Shown here in pieces: positions 10,739 to 19,205 of a stretch of 64,000 nt of DNA. Positions within the stretch are counted from its first letter, which is position 1; each line of letters starts with the position of its first letter. The notes beneath the pieces were generated by a model that saw only the letters and a list, made by a program, of their open reading frames with translations, searched no databases and had not been told where the DNA came from. The stretch comes from Natronorubrum tibetense GA33 (GTDB taxonomy: Archaea; Halobacteriota; Halobacteria; Halobacteriales; Natrialbaceae). The stretch covers positions 813,133 to 877,132 of the forward strand of contig NZ_KB913017.1 of NCBI RefSeq assembly GCF_000383975.1, written 5' to 3'. The position numbers were made by a program, and so were the translations under genes.

Positions 10739-11146
10739 ATGTCAGACAATAGCTCTCAAGGTTCGGAGCCGACCGCCGAAACGGACGGCGGTGTCACGAC
10801 GGAAGCGTACCTCGATAAGGAAATAAATATATTCAAGCCAGCGACGCCGTTCATGCGAGATCATCTGCGGGTGATCTGGCTCTCGTTTGTCGCATGGATA
10901 CTCGTCGTCTTCGGCCCGACGACGGCGACGCTGCTGGCGCCGGATCTCATGACCGGGACGACGATTCTGGGCGGGTTTCCGCTGCACTTCTTCCTCGCAG
11001 CGATCTTTACGCCCCTCGCGGCCTTGCTGCTCTCGGTCGCCTACGCCATGCAGCGCGACCGCCTCGACAGCAAGTACGACATCTCTCACGACGAGGAAAC
11101 CGAGTCCGGCAGCGCCGTCGCCGCGGACGGAGGTGAGTCCGAATGA
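10739..11146 (+). CDS. Small subunit of sodium:solute symporter (DUF4212-like)
   Basis: A 135-residue membrane protein with a long acidic N-terminus, a short motif before the first helix (FMRDHLRVIWLSFVAWILVV) and a second helix (FFLAAIFTPLAALLLSVAYA). This layout matches the small companion subunit found directly upstream of acetate-permease-like SSS transporters. Its stop codon overlaps the start of the symporter gene (ATGA at 11143-11146), so the two are translationally coupled. Confidence 0.85.
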   Translation: MSDNSSQGSEPTAETDGGVTTEAYLDKEINIFKPATPFMRDHLRVIWLSFVAWILVVFGPTTATLLAPDLMTGTTILGGFPLHFFLAAIFTPLAALLLSVAYAMQRDRLDSKYDISHDEETESGSAVAADGGESE

Positions 11147-12807
11147 TCGAGGCGGTCGATCCGGTGATCCTCCAGGAAACTGCCCTCGACGTCGGTGAGT
11201 TCAAACTGGTGCCGGCGCTCACAGTCGCCGCGATGCTGGCGCTGTTCCTCGGCGTCGGCTACTTTTTCCGGGTCGCCGCGGTTGACGAGCTGTGGGTCGC
11301 CGGACGATCCATCGGCTCGATCGAGAACGGGATGGCGATCGGTGCCAACTGGATGAGCGCCGCGTCGTACCTCGGTGTCGCGGCGCTCGTCGCGACGGCG
11401 GGCTACTTCGGCCTGGCGTACGTCGTCGGCTGGACGACGGGCTACTTCATCCTGCTCATCTTCCTGGCCGCCCAGTTCCGCCGATTCGGGAAGTACACGG
11501 CTCCCGACTTCGTCGGTGACCGGTTCTACTCCGACTGGGCGCGCGGGATCGCGGCGTTCACCACGCTCGCGATTGCGTTCACCTACGCGATCGGCCAGGC
11601 AAGCGGGATGGGACTGATGGCCCAGTACATCTTCGGCATCTCCTATGAGGCCGGCGTCATCCTGCTGATGGCCGTCACCATCGGCTACGTCGCCCTCTCG
11701 GGCATGCTGGGGACGACGAAGAATATGGCCATCCAGTACGTCATCCTCATCGTCGCCTTTACCCTCGGCCTGTACGCCACCGGCTGGACCCAGGGTTGGT
11801 CCACTGCGCTGCCGTACTTAGAAGCCGGGCCGCAGGTCGCCGAGGCGGCGAGCATCGAGGCCCAGTTCGTCGAGCCGTTCGCGAACGCGAGCTACTACGC
11901 CTGGATCGCCCTGGCGTTCAGTCTGATCGTGGGGACCTGTGGACTGCCACACGTCCTCGTGCGGTTCTACACGGTCGACAACGAGCGCACCGCGCGCTGG
12001 TCGACCGTCTGGGGCCTGTTCTTCATCTGCCTGCTGTACTGGGGAACGGCCACCTACGCCGCGTTCGGTGGACTCCTCTACGACAGTGAGGTTAGCGGTG
12101 GCGAGGGCTTCACCGGCATGGCCGGCTCCGAGGCCGACGCACTGGTCGTGTTGACCGCCCAACTCGCCGACCTGCCAACGTGGCTCGTCGGACTGGTCGC
12201 CGCCGGTGCCGTCGCCGCGGCGCTCGCGACGACGGCTGGGCTGTTCATCACCGCCTCTTCGGCGGCAGCCCACGACATCTACACGAACCTCTACAAGGAG
12301 GACGCGACCCAGCGCGAGCAGATGCTCGTCGGCCGCGCGACGATCGTCGGAATCGGTATCCTCGTCGCACTCATCGGCCTGAACCCGCCGGCGCTGATCG
12401 GCGAACTCGTCGCGATGTCCTTCGCGATCGCCGGCACCGTCTTCTTCCCCGTGTTCTTCCTCGGACTCTGGTGGGAGAACACGACTCGAGAGGGTGCCCT
12501 CTCGGGGATGATCGTCGGCATCCTGATCTCGTTCGGCGCGATCCTGAACGATACCGCGATCCCGATGTACACTGGCGTCGAAGAGGCGGTTCTCCCCGGA
12601 CTCGCGACCTACCTTCCGGGGACCTCTTCGGCACTCATTGGCGTTCCGGTCGTCTTTGCGACCATCATCGTCGTCTCGGTGCTCACGGACGAGCCCCCAG
12701 AAGACATTAAACGCCTCGTTCGACAGTGCCACAGCCCAGAACCGATGAGCCAAATGGAATCGGCCGAAGACGCCGCCGCTGACGGCGGCGCACCAGCAGA
12801 CGACTAA
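11143..12807 (+). CDS. Sodium:solute symporter, acetate/organic-acid permease type
   Basis: A 554-residue polytopic protein of the SSS family with about 13 hydrophobic segments. Family hallmarks include the early ELWVAGRSIGSIENGMAIGA and NWMSAASYLG segments and the central GTCGLPHVLVRFYTV, close to ActP-type permeases. Overlap with the small-subunit gene and adjacency to acetyl-CoA synthetase support short-chain carboxylate uptake driven by sodium. The C-terminal tail is acidic and cytosolic. Substrate assignment is by context. Confidence 0.9.
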   Translation: MIEAVDPVILQETALDVGEFKLVPALTVAAMLALFLGVGYFFRVAAVDELWVAGRSIGSIENGMAIGANWMSAASYLGVAALVATAGYFGLAYVVGWTTGYFILLIFLAAQFRRFGKYTAPDFVGDRFYSDWARGIAAFTTLAIAFTYAIGQASGMGLMAQYIFGISYEAGVILLMAVTIGYVALSGMLGTTKNMAIQYVILIVAFTLGLYATGWTQGWSTALPYLEAGPQVAEAASIEAQFVEPFANASYYAWIALAFSLIVGTCGLPHVLVRFYTVDNERTARWSTVWGLFFICLLYWGTATYAAFGGLLYDSEVSGGEGFTGMAGSEADALVVLTAQLADLPTWLVGLVAAGAVAAALATTAGLFITASSAAAHDIYTNLYKEDATQREQMLVGRATIVGIGILVALIGLNPPALIGELVAMSFAIAGTVFFPVFFLGLWWENTTREGALSGMIVGILISFGAILNDTAIPMYTGVEEAVLPGLATYLPGTSSALIGVPVVFATIIVVSVLTDEPPEDIKRLVRQCHSPEPMSQMESAEDAAADGGAPADD

Positions 12808-12809
12808 CC

Positions 12810-13268
12810 ATGTACGACACGATACTCGTTCCCACTGACGGCAGCGACGTTGCAGCGAACGCGGTCGATCACGCGATCGACCTCGCCGAAAAGTACGACG
12901 CCGTCGTCCACGCGCTGTACGTCATCGACACCAGCGCGATGGACATCAGCCTCGGCACCGAACAGGTCGACCGCATCCGACAGGGCAAGTACGACGAGAT
13001 GCCCGAGATACAGGAGCGCGCCAACAAGGCGACCGGTAACGTCGCCAGCCAGGCGCGCGAACGCGGTCTCGAGGTGACCGAATCGGTCATCGCCGGCCAA
13101 CCGCACAGTCGGATCGCGGACTACGCCGACGACCACGACGTCGACCTCATCGTCATGGGGTCGGCCGGTCGCGGCGGCGTCAAACGCGTCCTGCTCGGCA
13201 GCGTCGCCGAGCGAACGCTGCGGACGACCGACATTCCGGTCCTCGTGGTCGACATCCGAGAGGACTGA
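12810..13268 (+). CDS. Universal stress protein (UspA family)
   Basis: A 152-residue Usp domain starting two bases after the symporter stop, so it is part of that operon. MYDTILVPTDGSDV opens the fold, and the ATP-binding signature GSAGRGGVKRVLLGSV keeps the exact G-2X-G-9X-GS spacing. Usp genes next to transporters often act as ATP-sensing partners, and a role in modulating the acetate permease is a reasonable inference. Confidence 0.92.
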   Translation: MYDTILVPTDGSDVAANAVDHAIDLAEKYDAVVHALYVIDTSAMDISLGTEQVDRIRQGKYDEMPEIQERANKATGNVASQARERGLEVTESVIAGQPHSRIADYADDHDVDLIVMGSAGRGGVKRVLLGSVAERTLRTTDIPVLVVDIRED

Positions 13269-13380
13269 GACGCGGCCCCCCTACGGTGCCGCGACTCGAG
13301 TCGGGGTCCACCTCCTGTGACCGCTCGACTCGCTCTTTTGGTGCAGCGCACTCGTTTCAGGAGCGGTGAGTCCGCCGCGA

Positions 13381-13596
13381 TTAGCGTTCCGAGGTCGCCA
13401 ACTCGAGGCTCATAAAGAAGAGAAAGTAGGCGGCGATTCCGGCGAGCATGAACAGGTAGTAGGCCCAGTCGGGGCCCTGGAGGACGCGAAAGATGAGATC
13501 GACGACCGTCACCCAGGCGATCGCGAACACCAGATCGACGAGCAGTCCCCAGCGGTCCTCGCGGGCCTCCTGGATCCACTCGCGAACGCTCGTCAT
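13381..13596 (-). CDS. Small two-helix membrane protein
   Basis: A 71-residue protein starting at ATG 13596 (MTSVREWIQEAREDRWG). Two hydrophobic helices (LVDLVFAIAWVTVVDLIFRV and YYLFMLAGIAAYFLFF) are joined by LQGPDWA. The frame stays open further upstream as a longer ORF, but only this part has membrane-protein composition. No known family recognised. Confidence 0.7.
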   Translation of the reverse strand: MTSVREWIQEAREDRWGLLVDLVFAIAWVTVVDLIFRVLQGPDWAYYLFMLAGIAAYFLFFMSLELATSER

Positions 13597-13685
13597 CGCC
13601 CGGTCACCCACCGGCGTGCGAGATCGGTCATTGCGTGATCCTTTCGCAGGGGACCGAAAAAGCTTATCGACGACCGGAGCGCCAG

Positions 13686-14168
13686 TTACTCGTCCCAGTA
13701 GTCCACGTCGTCGTCGATTCGGTAGTAGCCGTCGAACGTCCGTTCGTCGCGGCCGCCCGGCGGTGAGCCGACGAAGACGCCGAACTTCTCCATCTCGGGG
13801 TAGACGGTGATATCTGGTTCGTTCATCGTCGAGACCATCAGGTATCGGAGCGACTCCTCGCTGTCGTTGACGATTCGATGGCCGCCGCTTACGTCCGCCG
13901 GGAGGGTGACGAAGTCGCCGGCCGTCAGCGACGCCTCGCCGTCCGCAGTTCGGAGCAGCCCCGTCCCCGAGAGGACGTACAACGCCTCCTCGTTGGCCGT
14001 GTGGTAGTGATACGGCCACGAGCGCATCCCCGGCGGGAGTTCGTACAGGCTACAGCCGAGTTCGTCGGCGTCGACGGCGCTCGAGAGCTCCTTGCGCCGG
14101 AACGCGGTGTCTTTAGGATTGGGGTCGTACTCGGTCCACGCGAGGTCGGACTCGTTTACCTTCTCCAT
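13686..14168 (-). CDS. Cupin-domain protein
   Basis: A 160-residue protein with a single conserved cupin barrel. The metal-binding motif 1 reads YHYHTANEEALYVLSGTG (H54, H56 and a glutamate at 60 or 61), and a motif 2 histidine is at H97 (SGGHRIVN). The C-terminus DDVDYWDE follows a GYYRIDDD segment typical of haloarchaeal cupins. Start ATG 14168 is chosen because the upstream extension lacks protein-like composition. Substrate unknown: it could be a sugar-binding, dioxygenase-like or isomerase-type cupin. Confidence 0.88.
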   Translation of the reverse strand: MEKVNESDLAWTEYDPNPKDTAFRRKELSSAVDADELGCSLYELPPGMRSWPYHYHTANEEALYVLSGTGLLRTADGEASLTAGDFVTLPADVSGGHRIVNDSEESLRYLMVSTMNEPDITVYPEMEKFGVFVGSPPGGRDERTFDGYYRIDDDVDYWDE

Positions 14169-14378
14169 ACTGTAACACGACAAGAGTTCAAATATATAAG
14201 ATTTTGCCGGAACCGACGCGGGCGTCGAACGTTCGGCACGTGTGGTAACCGGTTTTACTGCGGCCAACACCACGAGCCTGCAAACGGACCCGCAACGACG
14301 CCACGGTTGCCGGTTCGCTCGAGGTGCGGGCGGCCCGAAAACGAAACCCCCTAACCTCGCCCGGGAGTCCACTCGAGC

Positions 14379-14927
14379 ATGCACGACGACAGCGAGGTCG
14401 CCGTCCTCCGACTCGGCCACCGGCCCGGCCGAGACGAGCGGATGACGACCCACGTCGGCCTAACCGCGCGGGCGCTGGGTGCCGACCGCGTCTGGGTCCC
14501 CGACAACGCCGGCCAGTCAAGAGATACCGTCGCGGACATCACCGACCGATTCGGGGGTCCCTTCGAGGTCGATTTGACCGACTCGCCGCAGGGAATCATC
14601 CGCAACTGGGAGGGACGGGTCGTCCACCTCACGATGTACGGCGAGCAGGTACAGGACGTCGAGCGCGACATTCGAGCGGCCCACCGCGAGGACGGCGACC
14701 CCATCCTCGTCGTCGTCGGGGCCGAGAAGGTCCCGTTCGATGTCTACGAGGAAGCCGACTGGAACGTCGGCGTCACCAACCAGCCCCACTCCGAGGTCGC
14801 CGGCCTGGCCGTCTTTCTCGACCGGCTGTTCGAAGGTCGCGAACTCGAGCGCGAGTGGGAGGGCGCGGACCGAGAAGTGATTCCGATGGAAACGGGCAAG
14901 CGCGTCGAGTCGACGGACGAGGAGTAA
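14379..14927 (+). CDS. trm56: tRNA (cytidine(56)-2'-O)-methyltransferase (aTrm56)
   Basis: A 182-residue SPOUT-class methyltransferase specific to Archaea. The N-terminal VLRLGHRPGRDERMTTHVG and the knot-forming region around PILVVVGAEKVPFDVYE, followed by NVGVTNQPHSEVAGLAVFLD, are hallmarks of the family, which methylates the 2'-OH of C56 in the T-loop of tRNAs. It starts at ATG 14379 and converges with the following membrane protein gene. Confidence 0.92.
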   Translation: MHDDSEVAVLRLGHRPGRDERMTTHVGLTARALGADRVWVPDNAGQSRDTVADITDRFGGPFEVDLTDSPQGIIRNWEGRVVHLTMYGEQVQDVERDIRAAHREDGDPILVVVGAEKVPFDVYEEADWNVGVTNQPHSEVAGLAVFLDRLFEGRELEREWEGADREVIPMETGKRVESTDEE

Positions 14928-14937
14928 CGAACCGGAC

Positions 14938-15606
14938 TCAACCGGACGGCCGGAACAGACGAAACGGGCGGAGCACTCGCCCGCCGACCGTCCGAACGAC
15001 GTGTCGAACCATCGCGACGGCCCCCATCTCGTTCTCGTCGATCACGTAGCCGTTGCCGACCCGTTCGATCGGCCCCGACTCGCCGTGAGTCTCGAGGAGG
15101 CGCTCGAAGTCGGATTCGGTCAGCCCCGTCCGCGACTGGATCTCGTCGGCGGTGAGCGGTCGATCGGCCTCGCGAAGCGTCTCGACCAGCCAGCGGTTGT
15201 GCTCCCCGATCAGGAGCAGTTCGTCGTTCGAGATGTCCGCCTCGTCCTCGCTCCCCTCGTCAGGAGGATTGCCGTTTCGCCACACGTCGATCCCGTCGAG
15301 TACGATCCAGGCACCGACGACGGTGAGCGCCGGGCCGAGCCAGGAGCCGTCGGTCAGGACACCGTAGCCGCCGGCGGCGAGGACGATCGAGCCGAGGAGG
15401 ACGGTCGCGAGCGCGGGTTCGCTGTCGAGTCCCGCGGCATCAGCGACCGCGCGAACGAGCGGTGCGCCGACGACGATTCCGAGGCCGAGCGCGATCGCGG
15501 TGGACTCGAGGCCGAGCGCGTAGAGCACGCCGAGGAGGACGACCGCACCGACGAGATCCGTCGTATCGATTTCCTCGCGAAGTCGTGCTGCGAACTGGTG
15601 GCCCAT
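14938..15606 (-). CDS. Membrane-anchored winged-helix protein
   Basis: A 222-residue protein. The N-terminal half holds three to four hydrophobic segments (VGAVVLLGVLYALGL, AIALGLGIVVGAPLV, ATVLLGSIVLAAGGYGV, LGPALTVVGAWIVLDGI). The C-terminal half is soluble and resembles a winged helix (LLLIGEHNRWLVETLREA, LTADEIQSRTGLTESDFERL, GPIERVGNGYVID). The predicted topology places the DNA-binding-like domain after the membrane part. It may be a membrane-tethered regulator; ligand and target unknown. Confidence 0.75.
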   Translation of the reverse strand: MGHQFAARLREEIDTTDLVGAVVLLGVLYALGLESTAIALGLGIVVGAPLVRAVADAAGLDSEPALATVLLGSIVLAAGGYGVLTDGSWLGPALTVVGAWIVLDGIDVWRNGNPPDEGSEDEADISNDELLLIGEHNRWLVETLREADRPLTADEIQSRTGLTESDFERLLETHGESGPIERVGNGYVIDENEMGAVAMVRHVVRTVGGRVLRPFRLFRPSG

Positions 15607-15811
15607 TTGTAGTATTGTAGATACTACCGCTCTTAACGCTATCGAGGAAACGTGGCCGTCCCCGTTCTCGAGAATCGATGTGGAGCGGTTCTCCCTATCG
15701 ATCGGGAGATCTGCTCGCCGGTCGGCCCGCAGTACCAGCGACCCGAATGGATCGCGGCCCGAACGACCGACGAAGGGCTAGCTTTTCAGCGCCTGCGAAC
15801 GCAGCAGGCAT

Positions 15812-16045
15812 ATGGACTCAGACTCGCCGCTGCCCAGGACCCCGATCGAGTGGTTCATGCTCGCCCCGGCGCTCGCCGTCCTCAACGGAGTCGTCCTGCT
15901 CGCGACCGGCCACACGCTTTTCGAATCGATCGCGATGGGCGTCTTCTACGGGTTCGCGATGGCGTTCGTCGTCTTGCTTCTCGCCGTCACCTGGAACGTG
16001 CTCCGGAACAGAAACGATGCGTCGGATGCGGATTCGGCGGAGTAA
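15812..16045 (+). CDS. Small two-helix membrane protein
   Basis: A 77-residue protein with two predicted helices (WFMLAPALAVLNGVVLLATG and FYGFAMAFVVLLLAVTWNVL) and a charged C-terminus ending DASDADSAE. The start at ATG 15812 follows a GC-rich 205-base gap. Function not recognised. Confidence 0.65.
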   Translation: MDSDSPLPRTPIEWFMLAPALAVLNGVVLLATGHTLFESIAMGVFYGFAMAFVVLLLAVTWNVLRNRNDASDADSAE

Positions 16046-16083
16046 CGGTACAGTCGCCTGAGGTCGGCTGGCGAGGGACCACC

Positions 16084-17076
16084 TCACCGCATTCGATAGT
16101 ATCGCACGCCGTCCTCGAGATCGTACGTTACGGTGTCCCGACTCTCGAGCGTCCCGAGCGCCCCCATCGTATCCAACACGGGGGCCATGTAGCGAACGCT
16201 ACCGGCCCGCTCCTCCGCGACCGACAGCGGCGTCGCGGGTTCGATTGCGGCGAGCGCCGCTTCGGTCTCCGCGACCAGGCTATTGAGTCGCTCTCGCGTG
16301 AGGCCGACGACCCGATGGGGATCCTCGAACGTCGGCCCGTGGCCGGGGAAGGCGTGGGTCGCCGTCGTCTCCAGCAGCCGATCCATCGCGTCGTAGTATC
16401 GGTCGACGCCGTCGTAGGTGTCCCAGTCGATACCGGCGTGGAACGTCCCGGCGCGGAAGGGCTCGATCAGGGCGTCGCCGGAGAGGAGGACGGTCGCCCC
16501 TTCGAGTGCCGTCTCGAAACTCAGGTGGTTCAGTTCGTGACCCGGCGTCGCCAGCGATCGAAACTCGCGGTCACCGACCGAAAACGTGGCGTTCGGGTCG
16601 ATCGGCTCGGTACTCGCCGGGTCGAGCAGGTCGACGTCGCGCCGCAGCGACTCGAGTTCCTCGTCGACGATCTCTTCGCCCTTTTCGTCGGCGTACCCCA
16701 CCGACCGCGCGGTTTCGCGTACCGTCTCGCGGACCGTCTCGGGGTCCCGCTCGAGTCGCTCGAGGGCCGCCCGCGGCGCGTGAATCGTCGCGCCGGCGTC
16801 CCGCAGCGTGCCGGCCTGTCCGAGATGGTCGCTGTGGGCGTGTGTGACGAGCACGTGGTCGATATCGCGAACGGCGTAGCCGGCGCGTTCGAGTTCGTTC
16901 TCGAGTTCGGATTCGCCAGCATCGGTCGGCGTGCCGGCGTCGACCAGGATCGGTTCGGGCCCGTCGATCACGTACGCGGCGACGTGTTTCGGGGGCCACG
17001 GCACGTCGAACTCGAGGCGATGAATCGTCGAAAAAACCCGATCGCTCCGACAGGCGCCTTCGGCGTCGGTATCCAT
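16084..17076 (-). CDS. MBL-fold metallo-hydrolase
   Basis: A 330-residue metallo-beta-lactamase-superfamily protein. Metal ligands are visible in order: THAHSDHLG (H79, H81, D83, H84), H180 in LATPGHELNH, D201 in LLSGDALIE, and H246 in FPGHGPTFEDP. The C-terminal part (ESRDTVTYDLEDGVRYY) resembles the winged-helix tail of the LACTB2/glyoxalase II-like branch. Likely a thioester, lactone or nuclease-type hydrolase; the substrate cannot be told from the sequence. Confidence 0.9.
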   Translation of the reverse strand: MDTDAEGACRSDRVFSTIHRLEFDVPWPPKHVAAYVIDGPEPILVDAGTPTDAGESELENELERAGYAVRDIDHVLVTHAHSDHLGQAGTLRDAGATIHAPRAALERLERDPETVRETVRETARSVGYADEKGEEIVDEELESLRRDVDLLDPASTEPIDPNATFSVGDREFRSLATPGHELNHLSFETALEGATVLLSGDALIEPFRAGTFHAGIDWDTYDGVDRYYDAMDRLLETTATHAFPGHGPTFEDPHRVVGLTRERLNSLVAETEAALAAIEPATPLSVAEERAGSVRYMAPVLDTMGALGTLESRDTVTYDLEDGVRYYRMR

Positions 17077-17139
17077 TGACTCGAAGACGGCGGTCCGGAA
17101 AGGTGAATGTTACTCTCTATATAAGAAGTAGCGCGAGTA

Positions 17140-17161
17140 CCCCGACCCACCGTGGTCGGGG
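17140..17161 (+). repeat. Left-end hairpin of the TnpB element
   Basis: An 8-base perfect stem CCCCGACC / GGTCGGGG with the loop CACCGT, about 54 bases before the transposase start. IS200/IS605-type elements carry subterminal imperfect palindromes rather than terminal inverted repeats, and this one is well placed to mark the left end. Confidence 0.6.
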
Positions 17162-17214
17162 GTGAAGCGCGTCTAACCCGTACTTTATCAATCACTGAAC
17201 CGTACCCGAATACA

Positions 17215-18555
17215 GTGCAGTCGTCCAAACTCACCCAAACCCTGTCGTTCGGATTAGACATTGACACGGGGAGTGCCGACGACTTGCAAGACAGCTGTCT
17301 CGAAGCCCGACGCATCCGTAACGAAACCAACCGCCTCGATAAACAAGGCTGGGACTGGAAAGAACTCAAATCTGTCGTCGTGGACAATGCGGATCACGTT
17401 AAAAACACCAGTCAACTCATCGTAGACAAAGCCCTCGGTGAAATCGAAACCTACCACGACAACAAAGACAACAATTGGGGCCGACCATACCCATACATCG
17501 ACGGACTGTACCCGATGGTCATGAACCATAAAGAAGGGTACCGACTTTTCCTCGAAGATGATGATACGATTCGGTTCCGTATCAGTGCTGCCCCACGCAA
17601 CCACGTCAAAGGCGAACTTCGTGGTAATCCAGAGCATTTCGACCGGGTGCGAACCGCCCTCACATACGATGACTGGCGCGTTGGAACCGCTGAAGTCATC
17701 TACAAACATGACGAATGGCGACTGCATGTCACCGTCACACACGAATACCACAAAGTCGCCAGTAAAACAGATGCAGACACAATCGTTGGTGTGGATGTGA
17801 ACGAGGATTGCGTTGCTCTTGCTGCGATGAATCGAAACGGCTCAGTAATGGACTCAGTGGTGATTGAATACCCTGAAATCAAAGAACAACGCCACGAGTT
17901 CTTCACAAAACGGAAGCGGATGCAGAAAGTCGGACAGACAGCATTTGATTTGGTCGTGCAGACCGAGGAACGCGACTATGTTCACGACTGTCTGCACAAG
18001 GTGTCGCGTCAGGTAGTTAATTGGGTGTCGCAGTTCACGGACCCGATTATTGTCTTTGAAGACCTCAAAGACATGCGAGACTCAATCGACTACGGAACGC
18101 GAATGAACCGCCGCCTACACAGCCTGCCCTTCGCCGCACTCCGAGATATGGTGTCGTATAAAGCCGCATGGAACGGTATTCCGTCGGATGATGTTGACCC
18201 GGAATATACGAGTCAGCAGTGTCCACGGACTGAGTGTCAGCATACCTCTCGGTCGAACCGTTATAAGAAGCGGTTTAAATGCGGTGAGTGTGGATTTCAG
18301 GATCATGCTGATCGGAAGGCGGCGGTTTGTGTAGTGCAGGAGTGGTTTGGAAAGCAAGATGGAAATGTGCCGTCTCTCGAAACCCTTCCACGGGTGTGGA
18401 AGGTGAGATGGGCGGCATCGGGTCGTGGTGGAGCGACCGACTCTCACGGACCTGTTTTGGGTTCGGGTGTTCACCGACACGGAACGTCGGCGCAAGACTC
18501 GCAGAGTCGAGTGCGAGAGGAATTAAAGTCCGTTGCGCCAGCAGTACAGGACTAA
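17215..18555 (+). CDS. tnpB: TnpB-family RNA-guided endonuclease / IS1341-type transposase
   Basis: A 446-residue protein if started at GTG 17215 (MQSSKLTQTLSFGLDI). An in-frame GTG at 17152 would extend it through the left-end palindrome and is less likely. RuvC-like catalytic acids are in place: D194 in GVDVNEDC, E282 in VFEDLKD and D366 in HADRKAA, with a CxxxxC/CxxC zinc ribbon (CPRTEC ... CGEC) before the last. About 80 residues follow D366, far more than typical TnpBs carry, and they overlap the DNA expected to encode the guide (omega) RNA. Such elements use the RNA to cut DNA and promote their own retention. Confidence 0.85.
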   Translation: MQSSKLTQTLSFGLDIDTGSADDLQDSCLEARRIRNETNRLDKQGWDWKELKSVVVDNADHVKNTSQLIVDKALGEIETYHDNKDNNWGRPYPYIDGLYPMVMNHKEGYRLFLEDDDTIRFRISAAPRNHVKGELRGNPEHFDRVRTALTYDDWRVGTAEVIYKHDEWRLHVTVTHEYHKVASKTDADTIVGVDVNEDCVALAAMNRNGSVMDSVVIEYPEIKEQRHEFFTKRKRMQKVGQTAFDLVVQTEERDYVHDCLHKVSRQVVNWVSQFTDPIIVFEDLKDMRDSIDYGTRMNRRLHSLPFAALRDMVSYKAAWNGIPSDDVDPEYTSQQCPRTECQHTSRSNRYKKRFKCGECGFQDHADRKAAVCVVQEWFGKQDGNVPSLETLPRVWKVRWAASGRGGATDSHGPVLGSGVHRHGTSAQDSQSRVREELKSVAPAVQD

Positions 18556-18566
18556 ACACGGACGCC

Positions 18567-18586
18567 CCGCGCCACCGTGCGCGCGG
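18567..18586 (+). repeat. Right-end hairpin of the TnpB element
   Basis: CCGCGC pairs with GCGCGG around the loop CACCGTGC. The loop shares CACCGT with the left-end palindrome, which supports both belonging to the same element. Confidence 0.5.
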
Positions 18587-18603
18587 TACTTCACCGCAAG
18601 ACG

Positions 18604-18631
18604 GCACGCCGGGTCGAACCGGGCGCCGTGC
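18604..18631 (+). repeat. Second hairpin downstream of tnpB
   Basis: GCACG and CGTGC bracket an inner CCGG...CCGG pairing. It may be the outermost right-end structure or a transcription stop between tnpB and tfe. Confidence 0.35.
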
Positions 18632-18649
18632 GCGGAGCAGTTGACAAGC

Positions 18650-18656
18650 TTTAATG
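18650..18656 (+). promoter_or_regulatory. TATA-like box for tfe
   Basis: TTTAATG is centred 28 bases before the tfe ATG at 18681, consistent with a leaderless tfe mRNA and with the mobile element not having removed the promoter. Confidence 0.45.
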
Positions 18657-18680
18657 GCTCCATGCCGTTACACGTAGGTA

Positions 18681-19205
18681 ATGGCTTTTGAGGACCTGCT
18701 CGAGGATCCAGTCATCCAGAAGTACTTGCACGAGCTGGTCGGTCCCAAGGGGATGCCCGTCGCGGCCGCGCCGCCTGACGGGGAAGTGACCGACGAGGAG
18801 CTTGCGGAGGATCTGGATCTCGAGTTGAACGACGTGCGGCGGGCGCTGTTTATCCTGTACGAGAACGATCTGGCCACCTACCGGCGGCTGCGCGACGAGG
18901 ATTCGGGGTGGCTCACCTATCTCTGGACGTTCGAGTACGGCAACATCCCGGAGAATCTCGAGGAGGAGATGTATCGGCTCCACGACGCCTTAGAAGACCG
19001 TCGGGAGTACGAGCGAAACCACGAATTCTACCTCTGTGAGATCTGTTCCATCCGCTTCGAGTTCGGCGAGGCGATGGACTTCGGCTTCGAATGCCCCGAG
19101 TGTGGCTCGCCGCTGGAATCGATGGACAACGACCGCCTCGTCAACTCGATGGACGACCGCCTCGACTCGCTCGAGGACGAACTTAACATCGACGCGGACG
19201 CCTAA
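18681..19205 (+). CDS. tfe: Transcription factor E, alpha subunit
   Basis: A 174-residue archaeal TFE. The N-terminal extended winged helix spans roughly 1-95 (DPVIQKYLHELVG, LDLELNDVRRALFILYENDL). The C-terminal zinc ribbon has C119, C122, C138 and C141 (LCEICS, FECPECGS). TFE assists promoter melting and stabilises the transcription bubble with RNA polymerase. Its stop overlaps the next gene's ATG (TAATG), an arrangement kept in haloarchaea. Confidence 0.95.
   Translation: MAFEDLLEDPVIQKYLHELVGPKGMPVAAAPPDGEVTDEELAEDLDLELNDVRRALFILYENDLATYRRLRDEDSGWLTYLWTFEYGNIPENLEEEMYRLHDALEDRREYERNHEFYLCEICSIRFEFGEAMDFGFECPECGSPLESMDNDRLVNSMDDRLDSLEDELNIDADA

Larger units (their letters stand above)
17130..18635 (+). 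mobile_element. TnpB-only insertion element (IS1341/IS605-type)
   Basis: The element consists of a left-end palindrome, one tnpB gene and hairpin-rich right-end sequence. No tnpA (HUH transposase) is present, so mobility would need TnpA in trans. The coding region has clearly lower GC than its neighbours, consistent with transfer. Exact ends are not resolvable here: the right boundary could be after the hairpin at 18567-18586 or after the one at 18604-18631. No target-site duplication is expected for this family. Confidence 0.65.
18355..18640 (+). ncRNA. Putative omega/reRNA (sotRNA-type) at the tnpB 3' end
   Basis: TnpB guide RNAs span the 3' part of tnpB and the right end of the element, and sense-overlapping transcripts from IS1341-type genes are known in haloarchaea. 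Here the final 200 bases of the gene contain several self-complementary patches (for example CCTTCCACGGGTGTGGAAGG around 18388-18407), followed by hairpins after the stop codon. The guide portion would be chromosomal sequence just past the right end. Boundaries are approximate and no expression can be shown. Confidence 0.45.

Noticed and set aside
17152-17214. Upstream GTG start for tnpB
   Set aside because: It would translate through the left-end palindrome; GTG 17215 gives the normal N-terminus for the family.
18604-18631. Possible tRNA fragment because GGGTCGAACC resembles a T-loop
   Set aside because: No acceptor, D or anticodon arm can be formed around it; it is better explained as a hairpin near the TnpB element end.
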